The notes beneath the pieces are model-generated. The model searched no databases. It saw nothing but the letters and a program-made list of their open reading frames with translations, and had not been told where the DNA came from. Shown here in pieces: positions 34,505-44,179 of a stretch of DNA of 64,000 bases (within the stretch, counting starts at the first letter, position 1; the number at the start of each line of letters is the position of its first letter). A program made the translations under genes and the position numbers. Source of the stretch: an uncultured Bacteroidia bacterium. GTDB lineage: Bacteria > Bacteroidota > Bacteroidia > Bacteroidales > ML635J-15. The stretch is taken from assembly GCA_902791865.1 (NCBI GenBank), contig CADAXK010000015.1:53163-117162 (forward strand). Direction: 5' to 3'.

Positions 34505-35590
34505 GTGAAACGAATTTTTGTATCGGTAACCAACGACATGACCAACGACCAGCGTGTGAATCGCATTTGCAACACCTTGTGCGACAAGGGGTTCGATGTG
34601 GTCGTGTTGTGCAGAAGGCTGAAATCTTCTGCCGAATTGGAATCTCGCCGATACATTGTCAAGCGTTTCCGTCTGCTGATAAACAAGGGATTCCTTTTTT
34701 ATGCGTGTTTCAATCTAAGGATCTTTTTATATCAGATATTTCATCGTTGCGATGCGCTTCTTGCAAACGACCTTGATACATTGTTTGCAAATGCGTTGAT
34801 TTCCAAGTTAAAAAGAAAGAATCTGTATTACGATACTCACGAACTTTTTACAGAGGTTCCCGAACTTCTGAATTCTGGTTTTAAGAAAAAGGTGTGGCTG
34901 TGGATAGAAAGGCATTGCATTCATCGTCCGATTGCAACATATACCGTATGTAGTTCTATTGCAAAGTATTACAATGAAAAGTATGGTCTCGGCATGAAGG
35001 TAGTTCGCAATTTGCCTACATCGAAGGAAATGCATTCCTACGAGGGTCGCGAAAACATTCTTCTGTATCAAGGTGCGCTAAATATGGGGCGTGGTATTGA
35101 GCTGCTTATAGAAATGATGAAGCATATTCCTGATTATAAGCTATATATCGCTGGTAAAGGCTATATGGATTCTGAGTTGAAAAAGTTGACTGCAAATTTG
35201 AATCTAACAGATAGAGTTGTCTTTACTGGAAATCTTCGTTTTGATGAGTTGCACAAACTTACATCTAAGGCAAAAATCGGCTTTTCGGTGGAGCAGGGCG
35301 AAAGTCTAAACTATAAGTATGCTCTTCCGAATAAAATATTCGACTATATCCAAGCGGGAACTCCAGTTGTTTGTTCCGATTTTCCCGAGATGCGTGCGGT
35401 TGTTGAAGGATATGATGTTGGCGAAATTTTTGCTGGTCATGATGCTGAAAGTCTTGCTGTATTAGTTGAGAACATGCTGGATAATGATGCAAAATTAATA
35501 GAGTATCATAATAATTGCATTGAGGCTTCAAAGGTTTTGAATTGGGAAAACGAACAGAAAGTATTGTATGGAATATATGAAGGCAAGTAG
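34505..35590 (+). CDS. Group 1 (GT4-like) glycosyltransferase
   Basis: The 361-residue protein has a GT-B fold. The N-terminal half starts VSVTNDMTNDQRVNRICNTL with DTHELFTEVPELL, and the C-terminal half has the nucleotide-sugar part LYQGALNMGRGIELLIEMMK, GKGYMDSELKKL and the E-x7-E like region SLNYKYALPNKIFDYIQAG. It probably transfers a sugar to a surface glycan or lipid. Acceptor is unknown. It starts with GTG. The end overlaps the start region of the Sel1 gene. Confidence 0.85.
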   Translation: MKRIFVSVTNDMTNDQRVNRICNTLCDKGFDVVVLCRRLKSSAELESRRYIVKRFRLLINKGFLFYACFNLRIFLYQIFHRCDALLANDLDTLFANALISKLKRKNLYYDTHELFTEVPELLNSGFKKKVWLWIERHCIHRPIATYTVCSSIAKYYNEKYGLGMKVVRNLPTSKEMHSYEGRENILLYQGALNMGRGIELLIEMMKHIPDYKLYIAGKGYMDSELKKLTANLNLTDRVVFTGNLRFDELHKLTSKAKIGFSVEQGESLNYKYALPNKIFDYIQAGTPVVCSDFPEMRAVVEGYDVGEIFAGHDAESLAVLVENMLDNDAKLIEYHNNCIEASKVLNWENEQKVLYGIYEGK

Positions 35591-36110
35591 TTTTGTAAAA
35601 TTGGTATTGGCGGCAATTTTTGTCTTGGTAGTTCGGGTGTCGTATGCTCAGTCTGGCGATGCTGATTTTGACAAGGCTGAACAATTTTATTCCGAACAAA
35701 ACTTTAAGAAAGCGGTTCCGTTTTATCGAAAGTCGGCTGATGCAGGAAATGTTTTGGCTATGTATGCCTTGGCAAACTGCTATTATTATGGTCAGGGTGT
35801 AGAACGGAATGTGGGTGCGGCTGTCGATTTGTGGCTTCAATGTGCCGAAAAAGGTCATGCCGAGGCGCAGAATAGGATGGGAGCCTGCTATTATGAGGGC
35901 GAGGCTGTGGAAAAGAATTACGATGAGGCTGCACGATGGTGGAAATTGTCTGCCGATCAGGGAAATATGTCGGCTCAGTATGATTTGGGAATCTGCTATT
36001 ACAATGGGCATGGCGTTGAGCGCAATTTTGAAAAGGCTATGGAGCTTTGGCATAAGTCGGCAGCGCAGGGCAATGCCGATGCAATCGGAATGTTGAAAAT
36101 GTTTGAGTGA
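35577..36110 (+). CDS. Secreted Sel1-repeat protein
   Basis: The product of about 177 residues has a signal peptide (MKASSFVKLVLAAIFVLVV, cleavage near SYAQ) and four Sel1-like repeats of 36 residues (ALANCYYYGQGVERN, RMGACYYEGEAVEKN, DLGICYYNGHGVERN). Such alpha-solenoids bind other proteins in the periplasm. The ATG at 35577 is preferred to that at 35568 because it starts a normal signal peptide; the gene overlaps the glycosyltransferase end by 14 bases. A dispersed repeat block begins right at its stop. Confidence 0.8.
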   Translation: MKASSFVKLVLAAIFVLVVRVSYAQSGDADFDKAEQFYSEQNFKKAVPFYRKSADAGNVLAMYALANCYYYGQGVERNVGAAVDLWLQCAEKGHAEAQNRMGACYYEGEAVEKNYDEAARWWKLSADQGNMSAQYDLGICYYNGHGVERNFEKAMELWHKSAAQGNADAIGMLKMFE

Positions 36111-36232
36111 AAAGGGCTAAAAGGCTGACAGGCAAACAGGCTCGAAGGCTGTTGGCCTCTATACCTTAAATCGTTGAATTCTTGAATCTTCAAATCTTCA
36201 AATGGCGTAGCCATTCAAACTGGCGTCAGCCT
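36111..36232. repeat. Dispersed repeat block between the Sel1 gene and mgtE
   Basis: It has AGGGCTAAAAGGCTGACAGG units, 'cgttgaattcttgaatcttcaaatc' pieces and 'ggcgtagcc.. ggcgtcagcc' pieces. It fills the whole gap between two convergent genes and touches the stop codon of mgtE. Confidence 0.8.
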
Positions 36233-37589
36233 AGAATATTGCGAACATCTGCTTTGCGATGAGCAAATAGATTATAAGTCCCATTATATCGTTGAAAGTG
36301 GTAATGAATGGTCCGGTTGCTATGGCGGGGTCAACTTTCATTTTCTTTAGCAATAATGGGATAAATGTGCCAAGAACGGTTGCGAACACAATTACCGAAA
36401 GCAATGCGACGCTTACCGACAATGTGAGTGCAAAACTGTCGGAGAAGAAGAAGTTGTATGCGAAAATCAAACCACCGCATATAAGTCCGTTGCATGTGCC
36501 TATACGGAATTCCTTGAACAACTTTTTGCCTGTTGAATGTATGTCGAGGTCGCCACTGGCGAGACCTTGCACCACGATAGCCGATGATTGTACACCTGCG
36601 TTTCCGCCCATTGCTGCGATTAGCGGCAAAAACATTGCAAGCGAGGTGTATGATGCCATTTCCTCGTCGAAGACACCTATTATTTGTGATGACAATACAC
36701 CGCCGAGCATACCAATCAGCAACCAAGGTATGCGCGATTTTGTCTGTTTGAATACGCTGTCCGAAAAGTTGACATCGTTTGTAATACCTGCGCTCAACTG
36801 GTAGTCCTCTTCGGCATTTTCACGGATGACATCTACAACATCGTCGATGGTGATTCGTCCCATCAGCCTGCCAATGCTATCTACAACTGGAATTGCAACC
36901 AAGTCGTACTTTTCCATGATTTTTGCAACTTCCTCGGCTTTGTCATCGGTTTTCACCGATACTGTGTCCTCTTCGAGAATGTTGACAATTTTCTGGTTAG
37001 TGGAACTGAACAGCAGTGACTTTAGAGATACCGTACCTTTAAATATATTGTTGTCATCGACTACATATAGGTAGTAGATTTCGTCTATCAGTTCGGCTTG
37101 GTCACGCATTTCGCCAAGAGCTTGCTTAACGGTCAGGTTTTCGTTTATGGCAACAAGTTCCTTAGCCATGATACCACCGGCGGTGTCTTCATCGTAGCTC
37201 AACAGGTCAACAATATCGCCTGCCTGGTCGACATCCTTGACGTGCGAAAGGATTTCTTCCTGAACATCGTCGTCCAAGTCGCCAAGAATATCGGCAGCAT
37301 CATCGGATTCCATCTTATCGATAAGCTGTTCACCAATGACATCGCTAGGTATGGTTTCCAAAAGTTTTTCACGCTCGTCGTCCTCGAGTTCAACAAGAAC
37401 ATCGGCCTTGGTTTCGGCATCGAGAAGCATGAAGATGAAGGAGCAGTCGTCGAGGTTTATTTCCTCGAAGTATTCGGCGATGTCGGCAGGATGCATTTCC
37501 TGAATCATCTCCGTAGCCCTTGCCGAATCTCGGTTCTTTACGACTTCGGTAAGTTCATCTAAGAATTCCTTTTTTAGTTCGACTGCCAT
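36231..37589 (-). CDS. mgtE: MgtE magnesium transporter
   Basis: The product of about 452 residues has the MgtE order: an N-terminal helical domain (HPADIAEYFEEINLDDC, LETIPSDVIGEQLIDKM), two CBS domains (KGTVSLKSLLFSSTNQKIVN; LVAIPVVDSIGRLMGRITID) and five membrane segments including PWLLIGMLGGVLSSQIIG, the pore part AAMGGNAGVQSSAIVVQGLA and a last FNDIMGLIIYLLIA. It lets Mg2+ into the cell and is gated by Mg2+ on the CBS part. A TATCTTTG box at 37616-37609 lies inside the longer reading frame from 37619, so the ATG at 37589 is chosen. Confidence 0.95.
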   Translation of the reverse strand: MAVELKKEFLDELTEVVKNRDSARATEMIQEMHPADIAEYFEEINLDDCSFIFMLLDAETKADVLVELEDDEREKLLETIPSDVIGEQLIDKMESDDAADILGDLDDDVQEEILSHVKDVDQAGDIVDLLSYDEDTAGGIMAKELVAINENLTVKQALGEMRDQAELIDEIYYLYVVDDNNIFKGTVSLKSLLFSSTNQKIVNILEEDTVSVKTDDKAEEVAKIMEKYDLVAIPVVDSIGRLMGRITIDDVVDVIRENAEEDYQLSAGITNDVNFSDSVFKQTKSRIPWLLIGMLGGVLSSQIIGVFDEEMASYTSLAMFLPLIAAMGGNAGVQSSAIVVQGLASGDLDIHSTGKKLFKEFRIGTCNGLICGGLIFAYNFFFSDSFALTLSVSVALLSVIVFATVLGTFIPLLLKKMKVDPAIATGPFITTFNDIMGLIIYLLIAKQMFAIF

Positions 37590-37608
37590 CTTCCGAAAAA
37601 TTTGTCCG

Positions 37609-37616
37609 CAAAGATA
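37609..37616 (-). promoter_or_regulatory. -7 promoter box of mgtE
   Basis: TATCTTTG on the minus strand is 19 bases before the chosen ATG. Confidence 0.6.
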
Positions 37617-37659
37617 CAATAATATTTACGAATTTAGATGTACGATTTACGATTTCTCT

Positions 37660-38258
37660 GACAAGATGCAAAAGAGTTTTATGGGCTAAAAGGCTAGAAG
37701 AAGAAAAGGCTAAAAGTCTAACTGTCGAGCAGAAGACCTGTCTGACAGTCAGCCAGACCGTTAGACCGCAAGACTGTTAAAAATTTAGAACGGCGAAGCC
37801 CTCAACGAATTAAACGCCGCAGGCATTCAAACTATTGAACATTGAATCTTTGAACATTGAACTATTGAATCTTTGAACGTTGAACTATTGAATCGTTGAA
37901 TCTTTGAATTTTTGAACTGGCATCAGCCATTTGAACTTGAAACATGAAACCGCGCAGCGTAGAAACGGGTGTCAGCCCATGAAACGGAACATTTGAACTG
38001 GCGCAGCTCTCAACGAAGTTAACCTTTAGCTCGGCGTAAGCCAAACGCCGAAGGCATTCAAACTATTGAACATTGAATCTTTGAACGTTGAACTATTGAA
38101 TCTTTGAACGTTGAACTATTGAATCTTTGAATTTTTGAACTGGCATCAGCCATTTGAACTTGAAACATGAAACAGCGCAGCGTAGAAACGGGCGTCAGCC
38201 CATGAACGGCGAAGCCCTCAACGAAGTTAAACTTTAAACATTTGAACTGGCGCAGCCT
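37660..38258. repeat. 600-bp block of dispersed repeats with an internal duplication of about 200 bp
   Basis: The gap between mgtE and the flippase gene begins with AGGCTAAAAGGCT-type units (37683-37780). It then holds two long copies, about 37812-38020 and 38042-38245 (period 230), made of 'ttgaactattgaatctttgaac' units, 'ggcatcagccatttgaacttgaaacatgaaac' pieces and 'cgtcagcccatgaaacgg' pieces. No gene, promoter or RNA was recognised in it. Confidence 0.85.
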
Positions 38259-39566
38259 CTATATCATGCTTACCACCATGCACACTGCCATAAGTGCAGC
38301 ATAGTACACGAATATCCTTGTGTCAAGATATTCTTTCGGTCGGATCCCATATAGCGACTTTACTACAGAGACGAGGACTATCTTTTCCATTATGTTTCCG
38401 ACAAGGAAAGCGATGGCAACGCCTACAATCCCAATGAAATTCACAAGTATAAAACCCAATGCGACATTAACTACTAAGTTTATTGTAGCTGCTGCCAAAA
38501 TAGGATGGCTCTCTCTTCTTCCAATAAGTATGCTTTCGGGAAGTATGAACCTGAACATGGCAGTAAAGCAGAATATGTTGAAAACCAACGCACTTTCGTA
38601 GAAATCTTCGTTGAATACCAGTGGGTACAGATATTTGCTTGTAATTATGGCCAACATTGCAATGGGAATGCAAATGTGCATTATGTGCTTGTTTTCGCGC
38701 TTGATGCTTTCAAGTGCATCCTTTGTGCTTTCGTTATTGGCTATTCGTGAGGATATTGCTTCCGACAAGGCAGTGACAGGCAACAGAATAAGTGGAAATT
38801 CTTTTGCTCCGTAACGGAATTGTGCGAAGGTGCTTTCATCGAACTTGTATGCGACTATTAGACAGTCGATGTATTGTATGCCTTTTACTATCAGTACACT
38901 AAGCATGAAAGGTGCGGATAATTTAAGGAAAAGTCCAATGTATTTCCCTGAGAATTTCAGTCGCGAATACCTTATTATAATAATTACGAGCCAAACGAAT
39001 TTTACCATTGTTGCAAGCAAAAGACCGTATAGTCCGTAGCCGAGGTCGTTGGTTATTATTACGGGGATTGTGATGGCAAGTATCTGCAAAGTGAATACTA
39101 TTGCACCGTATGCGGCAATGTGTTTGGGCTTGTTTTCAATAAGATATATGTACTCGACAAGGTTTGCAGGACTCGATAGTACTATGTATGCCAATAGTAT
39201 TTTTAAATAAGGTATGCGGTTTCCGCTGAATCCTACTAATGTTGCAATTTGTGATTGTAGCAGGAAAATTGCCGTGGCTGTAATCAACGACAATGCTGTG
39301 AAGATTAAGAATATGTTGAAGTATGTTTCAGTTTTTTCTTGTTTCCTTTCTCGTTTCAACGAAAGCATTGTCTGCAACATTCCGCCGGTCCAGAAGAAGC
39401 ACGAAGCCCCCGAAATCAGCAGGAATGTCTCGTATGTTCCTATCTGACTGATGCCTATGCTTGTCTTCGACAGGATAATGCCAATGAGAAGCAGTGCAAC
39501 GAAACGGAACAGCTGCAAAAATTGCAGTGCCCTTACGCTGTTTAGGTATTTGGAAATCAGTTGCAC
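38259..39566 (-). CDS. Polysaccharide flippase (MATE/Wzx-like)
   Basis: The 435-residue inner-membrane protein has about 12-14 hydrophobic segments (FVALLLIGIILSKTSIG, ILAITIPVIITNDLGYGLYG, YYAALMAVCMVVSMI) and the general look of Wzx/RfbX flippases that move lipid-linked sugars to the periplasmic side. The substrate glycan cannot be told. The gene starts three bases after ribE on the same strand, and the downstream side is a large repeat block. Confidence 0.8.
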   Translation of the reverse strand: MQLISKYLNSVRALQFLQLFRFVALLLIGIILSKTSIGISQIGTYETFLLISGASCFFWTGGMLQTMLSLKRERKQEKTETYFNIFLIFTALSLITATAIFLLQSQIATLVGFSGNRIPYLKILLAYIVLSSPANLVEYIYLIENKPKHIAAYGAIVFTLQILAITIPVIITNDLGYGLYGLLLATMVKFVWLVIIIIRYSRLKFSGKYIGLFLKLSAPFMLSVLIVKGIQYIDCLIVAYKFDESTFAQFRYGAKEFPLILLPVTALSEAISSRIANNESTKDALESIKRENKHIMHICIPIAMLAIITSKYLYPLVFNEDFYESALVFNIFCFTAMFRFILPESILIGRRESHPILAAATINLVVNVALGFILVNFIGIVGVAIAFLVGNIMEKIVLVSVVKSLYGIRPKEYLDTRIFVYYAALMAVCMVVSMI

Positions 39567-39569
39567 CTC

Positions 39570-40181
39570 TTATTTGCCAAGTCCTTCGAGGTAGCCAGCC
39601 ATAATCTTCTGTATGTACTTTCCGATGATGTCGAATTCAAGGTTTACTATGGTACCTACCTTGAAGCAGTGGAAGTTGGTCACCTGATATGTATATGGTA
39701 TTATTGATACGGAAAAAGTGTTTGCCTTCGAGTTCACTACCGTGAGGCTTACACCATTTACCGAAACAGAACCTTTTTCTACCGTGATGTTGCCTTTCGA
39801 CTTGTCGTATTCGAAAGTGTAGTACCAGCTTCCTCCGTTTTCGGTAACATCGATGCACTTGGCTGTTTGGTCAACATGTCCCTGAACCAAATGTCCGTCA
39901 AGGAGTTTGTCCATGCTCATGCTACGCTCAATGTTTACTTCGTCGCCAATGTTCAGCAGACCTAGGTTCGACTTGTCAAGAGTTTCCTTCATTGCCGTAA
40001 CCTTGTAGGTCTTTGTCGGCTTATCTATTTCTACAACTGTGAGGCATACGCCGTTATGTGCAACGCTTTGATCGATGCGAAGCTGGTCGCCAAACGAGCA
40101 TGTGAAATAAAAATGAATGTTGCTCTGTTCCTTTTCAATTCTGACCAGTCTTGCGGTTTCTTCTACTATTCCTGAAAACAT
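39570..40181 (-). CDS. ribE: Riboflavin synthase alpha chain
   Basis: The 203-residue enzyme makes riboflavin from two lumazine molecules. It starts with the typical MFSGIVEETARLVRI and has two lumazine-binding halves; the first has GVCLTVVEID, the second GSVSVNGVSLTVVNSKANTF, each with the conserved G-V-x-L-T-V core. Length is normal. A TATTTTTG box at 40207-40200 on the minus strand gives its promoter. The other riboflavin genes are not in the window and no FMN riboswitch was seen upstream. Confidence 0.95.
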   Translation of the reverse strand: MFSGIVEETARLVRIEKEQSNIHFYFTCSFGDQLRIDQSVAHNGVCLTVVEIDKPTKTYKVTAMKETLDKSNLGLLNIGDEVNIERSMSMDKLLDGHLVQGHVDQTAKCIDVTENGGSWYYTFEYDKSKGNITVEKGSVSVNGVSLTVVNSKANTFSVSIIPYTYQVTNFHCFKVGTIVNLEFDIIGKYIQKIMAGYLEGLGK

Positions 40182-40251
40182 ATTCTAATTTATTTTTTGC
40201 AAAAATACAGTTTTTTTTGCTTTTTACAAGCAAGTTATGGATTGTAATCGC

Positions 40252-41670
40252 CTATTTGGCTTGGTGTTCCTTGCGCAGTAAGTCGTTGAGTTCCTTGACA
40301 GGATTGAAGGTTATCAGCGGTACTTCTACAAAAATAGTAAGCCAGTCGGCCATTGATCCGTTCCATAGTCCTGGGTGTTCCAAAACCTTGATTGGTTTGC
40401 CGTTGTATGTCTTTTCCGATACAAAGCATGTTGATGTGTCAACGAATTTGTTCAAGTCGAATTTCTTGCCTGTGTAATCCTTAGTGTAGCATACGAGGTC
40501 AACAGGATTGAAGTGTGTCGATTTGTTGAAATAATCCTTTTGCTGTTCGTTGGCAAGGTTTATTTGGGCTTTTTCGACTATCTGCAACGAAACATTTCCG
40601 TCTTTTCTTACAAGGAATGGACCTCCGCCAGGTTCTCCAGTGTTTTTAACCATTCCGCATACTCGAATTGGGCGATTCATGAATTTGTTGAGCGTTTCGC
40701 AGAGATTTTCGTTTCTCTCTATGGTCGTGCAGAAGGTCTTTTCCAAGCTGTCGGCTATGCGGTTGCAATTTTCTGCCGACTTGTCGCTTTCGAGGCTCTG
40801 CATATACGACTTAATGTTTTCGGCTGTTTCTATCAGCACCCCACCGAGAAGTTTTTTGTATGGAAGAGTTTCTGGCATATAGTCCTGATGAACAATGTTA
40901 TCGATATTCTTGATGAAGATAATATCGGCATCAATCTGATTAAGGTTCTGTAACAGCGAACCATGTCCGCCAGGACGGGTGAAAAGTTCGCCCGAATCTG
41001 TCATAACAAGGCTGCCATCGTTGTAAATTGCAACTGTGTTGGTGGATTTTTCCTGGAACGAGAATTTTACATCAACATTTAGTTTATTCTTTTGTAGTAT
41101 CTTGTCTAGCAACATGCGGAACATTTCGTAATGTTCTTCCGATACAGTGAATTCAAGTTTTGCCGGAGCTTCGGAATTATTCATTGCTACGCCTTCGAAA
41201 ATCTGTTCCTCGAATGCGGTGCGCGAAAAACCATTGTACTTGTGAAATTCTACAAGACCTTTTGGTAGACCTGCATAATTCAGCGGTTCGTGGAGTATGT
41301 GGTCGGAAACTTCCTCCAGATTTTCGGCATCCTTAATGCTGTCTTTCAGCGTGTCGAAAAATGCGAACTTGGGCAATGCATCTATTGTCGCTTTTACAGA
41401 GTAGTCGCCTCCGTCGTGGAGGTTTTTCAGGTTCGGCTCGTTGTTGAATGCTATGAGTCGCTTGAACATCCTGGTTGCCGCTCCCGATGCTGGTACAAAC
41501 TTTTCTATGCTGTAGTTCTTGCTTTTATTGTCGTATGTTTCGATGTATTTTTGCTGGTTTTCAATAATGGTTATGCCGTTTTCTGGTGTTGCAGGTGCTA
41601 CAATGTCAACAAAGTTTCCTTCGCTTTCGAGGAGGCTTTTCTGCCGTTTTATTTCGTTTTCGCTCAACAT
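40252..41670 (-). CDS. DUF4301 family protein
   Basis: The 472-residue protein shows the DUF4301 pattern of Bacteroidota: IEKFVPASGAATRMFKRLI near residue 57, PKGLVEFHKYNGFSRTAFEE, FTRPGGHGSLLQNLNQIDAD, IFIKNIDNIVH, GMVKNTGEPGGGPFLV and HPGLWNGSMADW. Several parts recall sugar-nucleotide transferases (the GxGxR-like SGAATRMFK and the D-x-D-like region), so a nucleotide-sugar enzyme is possible, but this is not proven. Cytoplasmic, no signal peptide. It stands alone. Confidence 0.85.
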   Translation of the reverse strand: MLSENEIKRQKSLLESEGNFVDIVAPATPENGITIIENQQKYIETYDNKSKNYSIEKFVPASGAATRMFKRLIAFNNEPNLKNLHDGGDYSVKATIDALPKFAFFDTLKDSIKDAENLEEVSDHILHEPLNYAGLPKGLVEFHKYNGFSRTAFEEQIFEGVAMNNSEAPAKLEFTVSEEHYEMFRMLLDKILQKNKLNVDVKFSFQEKSTNTVAIYNDGSLVMTDSGELFTRPGGHGSLLQNLNQIDADIIFIKNIDNIVHQDYMPETLPYKKLLGGVLIETAENIKSYMQSLESDKSAENCNRIADSLEKTFCTTIERNENLCETLNKFMNRPIRVCGMVKNTGEPGGGPFLVRKDGNVSLQIVEKAQINLANEQQKDYFNKSTHFNPVDLVCYTKDYTGKKFDLNKFVDTSTCFVSEKTYNGKPIKVLEHPGLWNGSMADWLTIFVEVPLITFNPVKELNDLLRKEHQAK

Positions 41671-41794
41671 AATTATTTCAGGTTTTTATTTTGGGTGCTA
41701 AATTAGTAAAAAATAGTGAGAATAAAATTTATTAAGAAAAATTAAATGGTGGAGTTGCCGTATTAATAATTTTCATCATAAATCAGTTAGTGTC

Positions 41795-41876
41795 TGCAAT
41801 TCTCAAATCTTCAAATCTTCAAGCCCATTAAATCGTAAATCAAAAATCGTAAATCGTAAATATTGTTATATCTTTA
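41795..41876. repeat. Simple repeats and promoter box before the LolD-like gene
   Basis: 'caaatcttcaaatcttcaag' and 'aaatcgtaaatcaaaaatcgtaaatcgtaaat' units lead to TATCTTTA near 41869-41876, a weak -7 box for the gene starting at 41895. Confidence 0.55.
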
Positions 41877-41894
41877 CGGCAAATTTTTGCACGG

Positions 41895-42548
41895 ATGATT
41901 GATGTACAAAATATAATCAAGTCTTATGGAAGCCTTAAGGTGCTGAAAGGTATTGACTTGCATATAAAGAGATCGGAGATTGTATCGATTTTGGGCGCAA
42001 GCGGAGCAGGCAAGACGACCTTGTTGCAAATCATTGGAACTTTGCTCAAGCCCGATTCCGGCAAGGTCATAATCGATGGCATAGATACATTTTCGCTTGG
42101 CGAAAAGAAATTGTCAGCGTTTCGTAATTCGCATATAGGTTTTGTTTTTCAGTTTCATCAGCTTCTTCCCGAATTTACTGCGCTAGAAAACGTGTGCATT
42201 CCTGCCTTCATTGCTGGTGACGGTAAGAGGGAAACGCGCATGCGCGCTCTCGAATTGCTTGACGCATTGAATGTCCGCGAGCGAAGCGAACACAAGCCAT
42301 CGGAGTTGTCGGGAGGTGAAAAGCAGCGCGTTGCAATTGCCCGTGCTTTGATAAACAATCCATCGGTAGTGCTTGCCGATGAACCTTCGGGAAACCTTGA
42401 CTCGCATAATGCCCGCGATCTATATAAGATTATCTTCGATCTGCGCGAGAATTTCAAGCAGACATTTGTAATTGTAACGCACAACGAGGAACATGCCCGT
42501 CTAACCGACCGTATGTTTACCATTTCTGACGGAGAAATACACCAATGA
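41895..42548 (+). CDS. LolD-like ABC transporter ATPase
   Basis: The 217-residue ATPase has Walker [10 protein letters not shown] (about 35-43), signature [15 protein letters not shown] and Walker [15 protein letters not shown], as in the LolD/MacB/FtsE group that works with MacB-type permeases on lipoproteins or exported molecules. No permease lies next to it, so it may serve one encoded elsewhere. Its stop overlaps the start of rsmE by four bases (ATGA), which couples the two. Confidence 0.88.
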   Translation: MIDVQNIIKSYGSLKVLKGIDLHIKRSEIVSILGASGAGKTTLLQIIGTLLKPDSGKVIIDGIDTFSLGEKKLSAFRNSHIGFVFQFHQLLPEFTALENVCIPAFIAGDGKRETRMRALELLDALNVRERSEHKPSELSGGEKQRVAIARALINNPSVVLADEPSGNLDSHNARDLYKIIFDLRENFKQTFVIVTHNEEHARLTDRMFTISDGEIHQ

Positions 42549-43252
42549 GATTCTTCTACGACAATACGATTTCGGGCGACCGCCATGTCCTCAGCGAAGA
42601 GGAGTCGAACCATTGTGCGCGTGTGCTTAGACTGAAAGTCGGTGATGAAATTTTCATTGCAGACGGACAAGGAAATTTGCATCGTTCTGAAATAGAAACA
42701 ATTGATAACAAGCATACTACGATACATGTGGTAGAAACTATTGCGGAGTACAACAAGCTTCCTTATCGTCTTCACATTGCCATTGCTCCAACCAAAAACA
42801 TGGATCGCATGGAATGGTTTCTAGAAAAAGCCACAGAGATAGGAATTTCGGAAATTACTCCCATCATTTGTCACAATTCAGAGCGAAAAGTCGTGAAGAT
42901 CGACCGAATGAACCGCATTGTGGAGGCTGCCATGAAACAGTCTTACAAGGCGTATCATCCACATATTAACGAGGCGGTGAAGTTTCTGGACTTTGTGAAG
43001 AATGATTGTTCCGAGCAGAAGTTTGTTGCTCACTGCGAAAATGACGGCAAGCGAATATATCTTGCAGATGTTGTAAAGCCGAAAACATCTGTTACGGTAC
43101 TTATTGGTCCCGAAGGTGACTTTTCGCACGATGAAATTGAACTCGCTTTGCAAACTTATGTTCCTGTGACGTTGGGTAATAGTCGTTTGCGTACAGAAAC
43201 GGCCGCACTTGTGGCTTGTGATATCGTGTCGATAAAAAATCAGATGTTATAA
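42545..43252 (+). CDS. rsmE: 16S rRNA m3U1498 methyltransferase RsmE
   Basis: The 235-residue enzyme methylates N3 of U1498 in 16S rRNA. It has the family parts [20 protein letters not shown] in the N-terminal PUA-like domain and the SPOUT knot with [47 protein letters not shown] and [17 protein letters not shown]. Length and order are normal. It overlaps the upstream ATPase gene by four bases. Confidence 0.96.
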   Translation: MRFFYDNTISGDRHVLSEEESNHCARVLRLKVGDEIFIADGQGNLHRSEIETIDNKHTTIHVVETIAEYNKLPYRLHIAIAPTKNMDRMEWFLEKATEIGISEITPIICHNSERKVVKIDRMNRIVEAAMKQSYKAYHPHINEAVKFLDFVKNDCSEQKFVAHCENDGKRIYLADVVKPKTSVTVLIGPEGDFSHDEIELALQTYVPVTLGNSRLRTETAALVACDIVSIKNQML

Positions 43253-43345
43253 TAGTTGGGCGTGCAGACAATAATGCTTTATCCACTCCGTTATTGAAGC
43301 GGATTTTTTATGAAAAAATTAAATATGTGGAATAAGTAATTTGTA

Positions 43346-43353
43346 TATCTTTG
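43346..43353 (+). promoter_or_regulatory. -7 promoter box of the bamD operon, four bases before the start codon
   Basis: TATCTTTG ends at 43353 and the ATG is at 43358. The message would be leaderless or almost so, unless the true start is further downstream. Confidence 0.5.
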
Positions 43354-43357
43354 CAAG

Positions 43358-44179
43358 ATGTTTAATTGGAAAAGTGTATATTGTCTAATTGTTGCTGTAA
43401 TTGCTTTGTTATCAGTGTCTTGTAGTGAATATTCCAAGATAATGAAAAGCGGTGACAGCGACCTGAAGTATCGCAAGGTGTTCGAATATTACGAAGCCGA
43501 AGACTATTATAAGGCTCTTGGTCTTATAGAGGACATAAAGGCTGTGTACAAGGGCACCGACAAGTACGAGACACTTTGCTTTTATAATGCTTATTGCAAT
43601 TACAGGCAGAAAGAGTATTCTTTGGCCGCATATCTGTTTAAGGAATATGCGCGTATGTATTCCAATACAGAACGCACCGAGGAGGCCGAGTATATGGCTG
43701 CCTACTGCTATTATATAGTTTCGCCTAGCGTTTCGCTCGAGCAAACATATACCGAGATGGCACTCAGGGACCTTGAAGCTTTCAAGGAAAAATATCCGGA
43801 TTCAAAGTATGGCGAAAAGGTTGACGAGCATATAAAGGACTTGAATTTCAAACTTGAGACAAAGGCATACAACAATGCCATGCTTTATTATAAGATAAGC
43901 GATTACAAGGCGGCAATAGTTGCGCTTAGGAATGTGCTGTACGACTATCCAGCGACAACTTACCGTGAGGATATAATGTTCACAATGGTTAAGGCATCGT
44001 ATACGCTTGCAACCAAAAGCGTTGAAAGTAAAAAGTTGGAACGCTACAAGAATACAGTGCAGGCCTACTATGCATTTTTGGACAAATTTCCTAACTCAAA
44101 GAAGATTAAAGAAGCAGAAAAATATTTTACAAATTCACAAAATTATATAGAGAATCAAAATGGACTACAAAAAGACTAA
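43358..44179 (+). CDS. bamD: Outer-membrane assembly lipoprotein BamD
   Basis: The 273-residue lipoprotein has a signal ending in cysteine 22 (LLSVSC) and five TPR-like helical pairs (YRKVFEYYEAEDYYKALGLI, CFYNAYCNYRQKEYSLAAYL, AFLDKFPNSKKIKEAEKYF). BamD is part of the BAM complex that folds beta-barrels into the outer membrane. Length and repeat order are normal. It starts a conserved rightward cluster with rpoZ, coaBC, a DUF4835 gene and recN; its end overlaps rpoZ by 20 bases. Confidence 0.92.
   Translation: MFNWKSVYCLIVAVIALLSVSCSEYSKIMKSGDSDLKYRKVFEYYEAEDYYKALGLIEDIKAVYKGTDKYETLCFYNAYCNYRQKEYSLAAYLFKEYARMYSNTERTEEAEYMAAYCYYIVSPSVSLEQTYTEMALRDLEAFKEKYPDSKYGEKVDEHIKDLNFKLETKAYNNAMLYYKISDYKAAIVALRNVLYDYPATTYREDIMFTMVKASYTLATKSVESKKLERYKNTVQAYYAFLDKFPNSKKIKEAEKYFTNSQNYIENQNGLQKD

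Noticed and set aside
37590..37619. Longer start for mgtE at 37619
   Set aside because: It would lie upstream of the -7 box at 37616-37609, so it would not be in the transcript.
37785..38258. Possible CRISPR or coding repeat region
   Set aside because: Units are degenerate and of many types, without equal unique spacers; reading frames inside are short and have no start signals.
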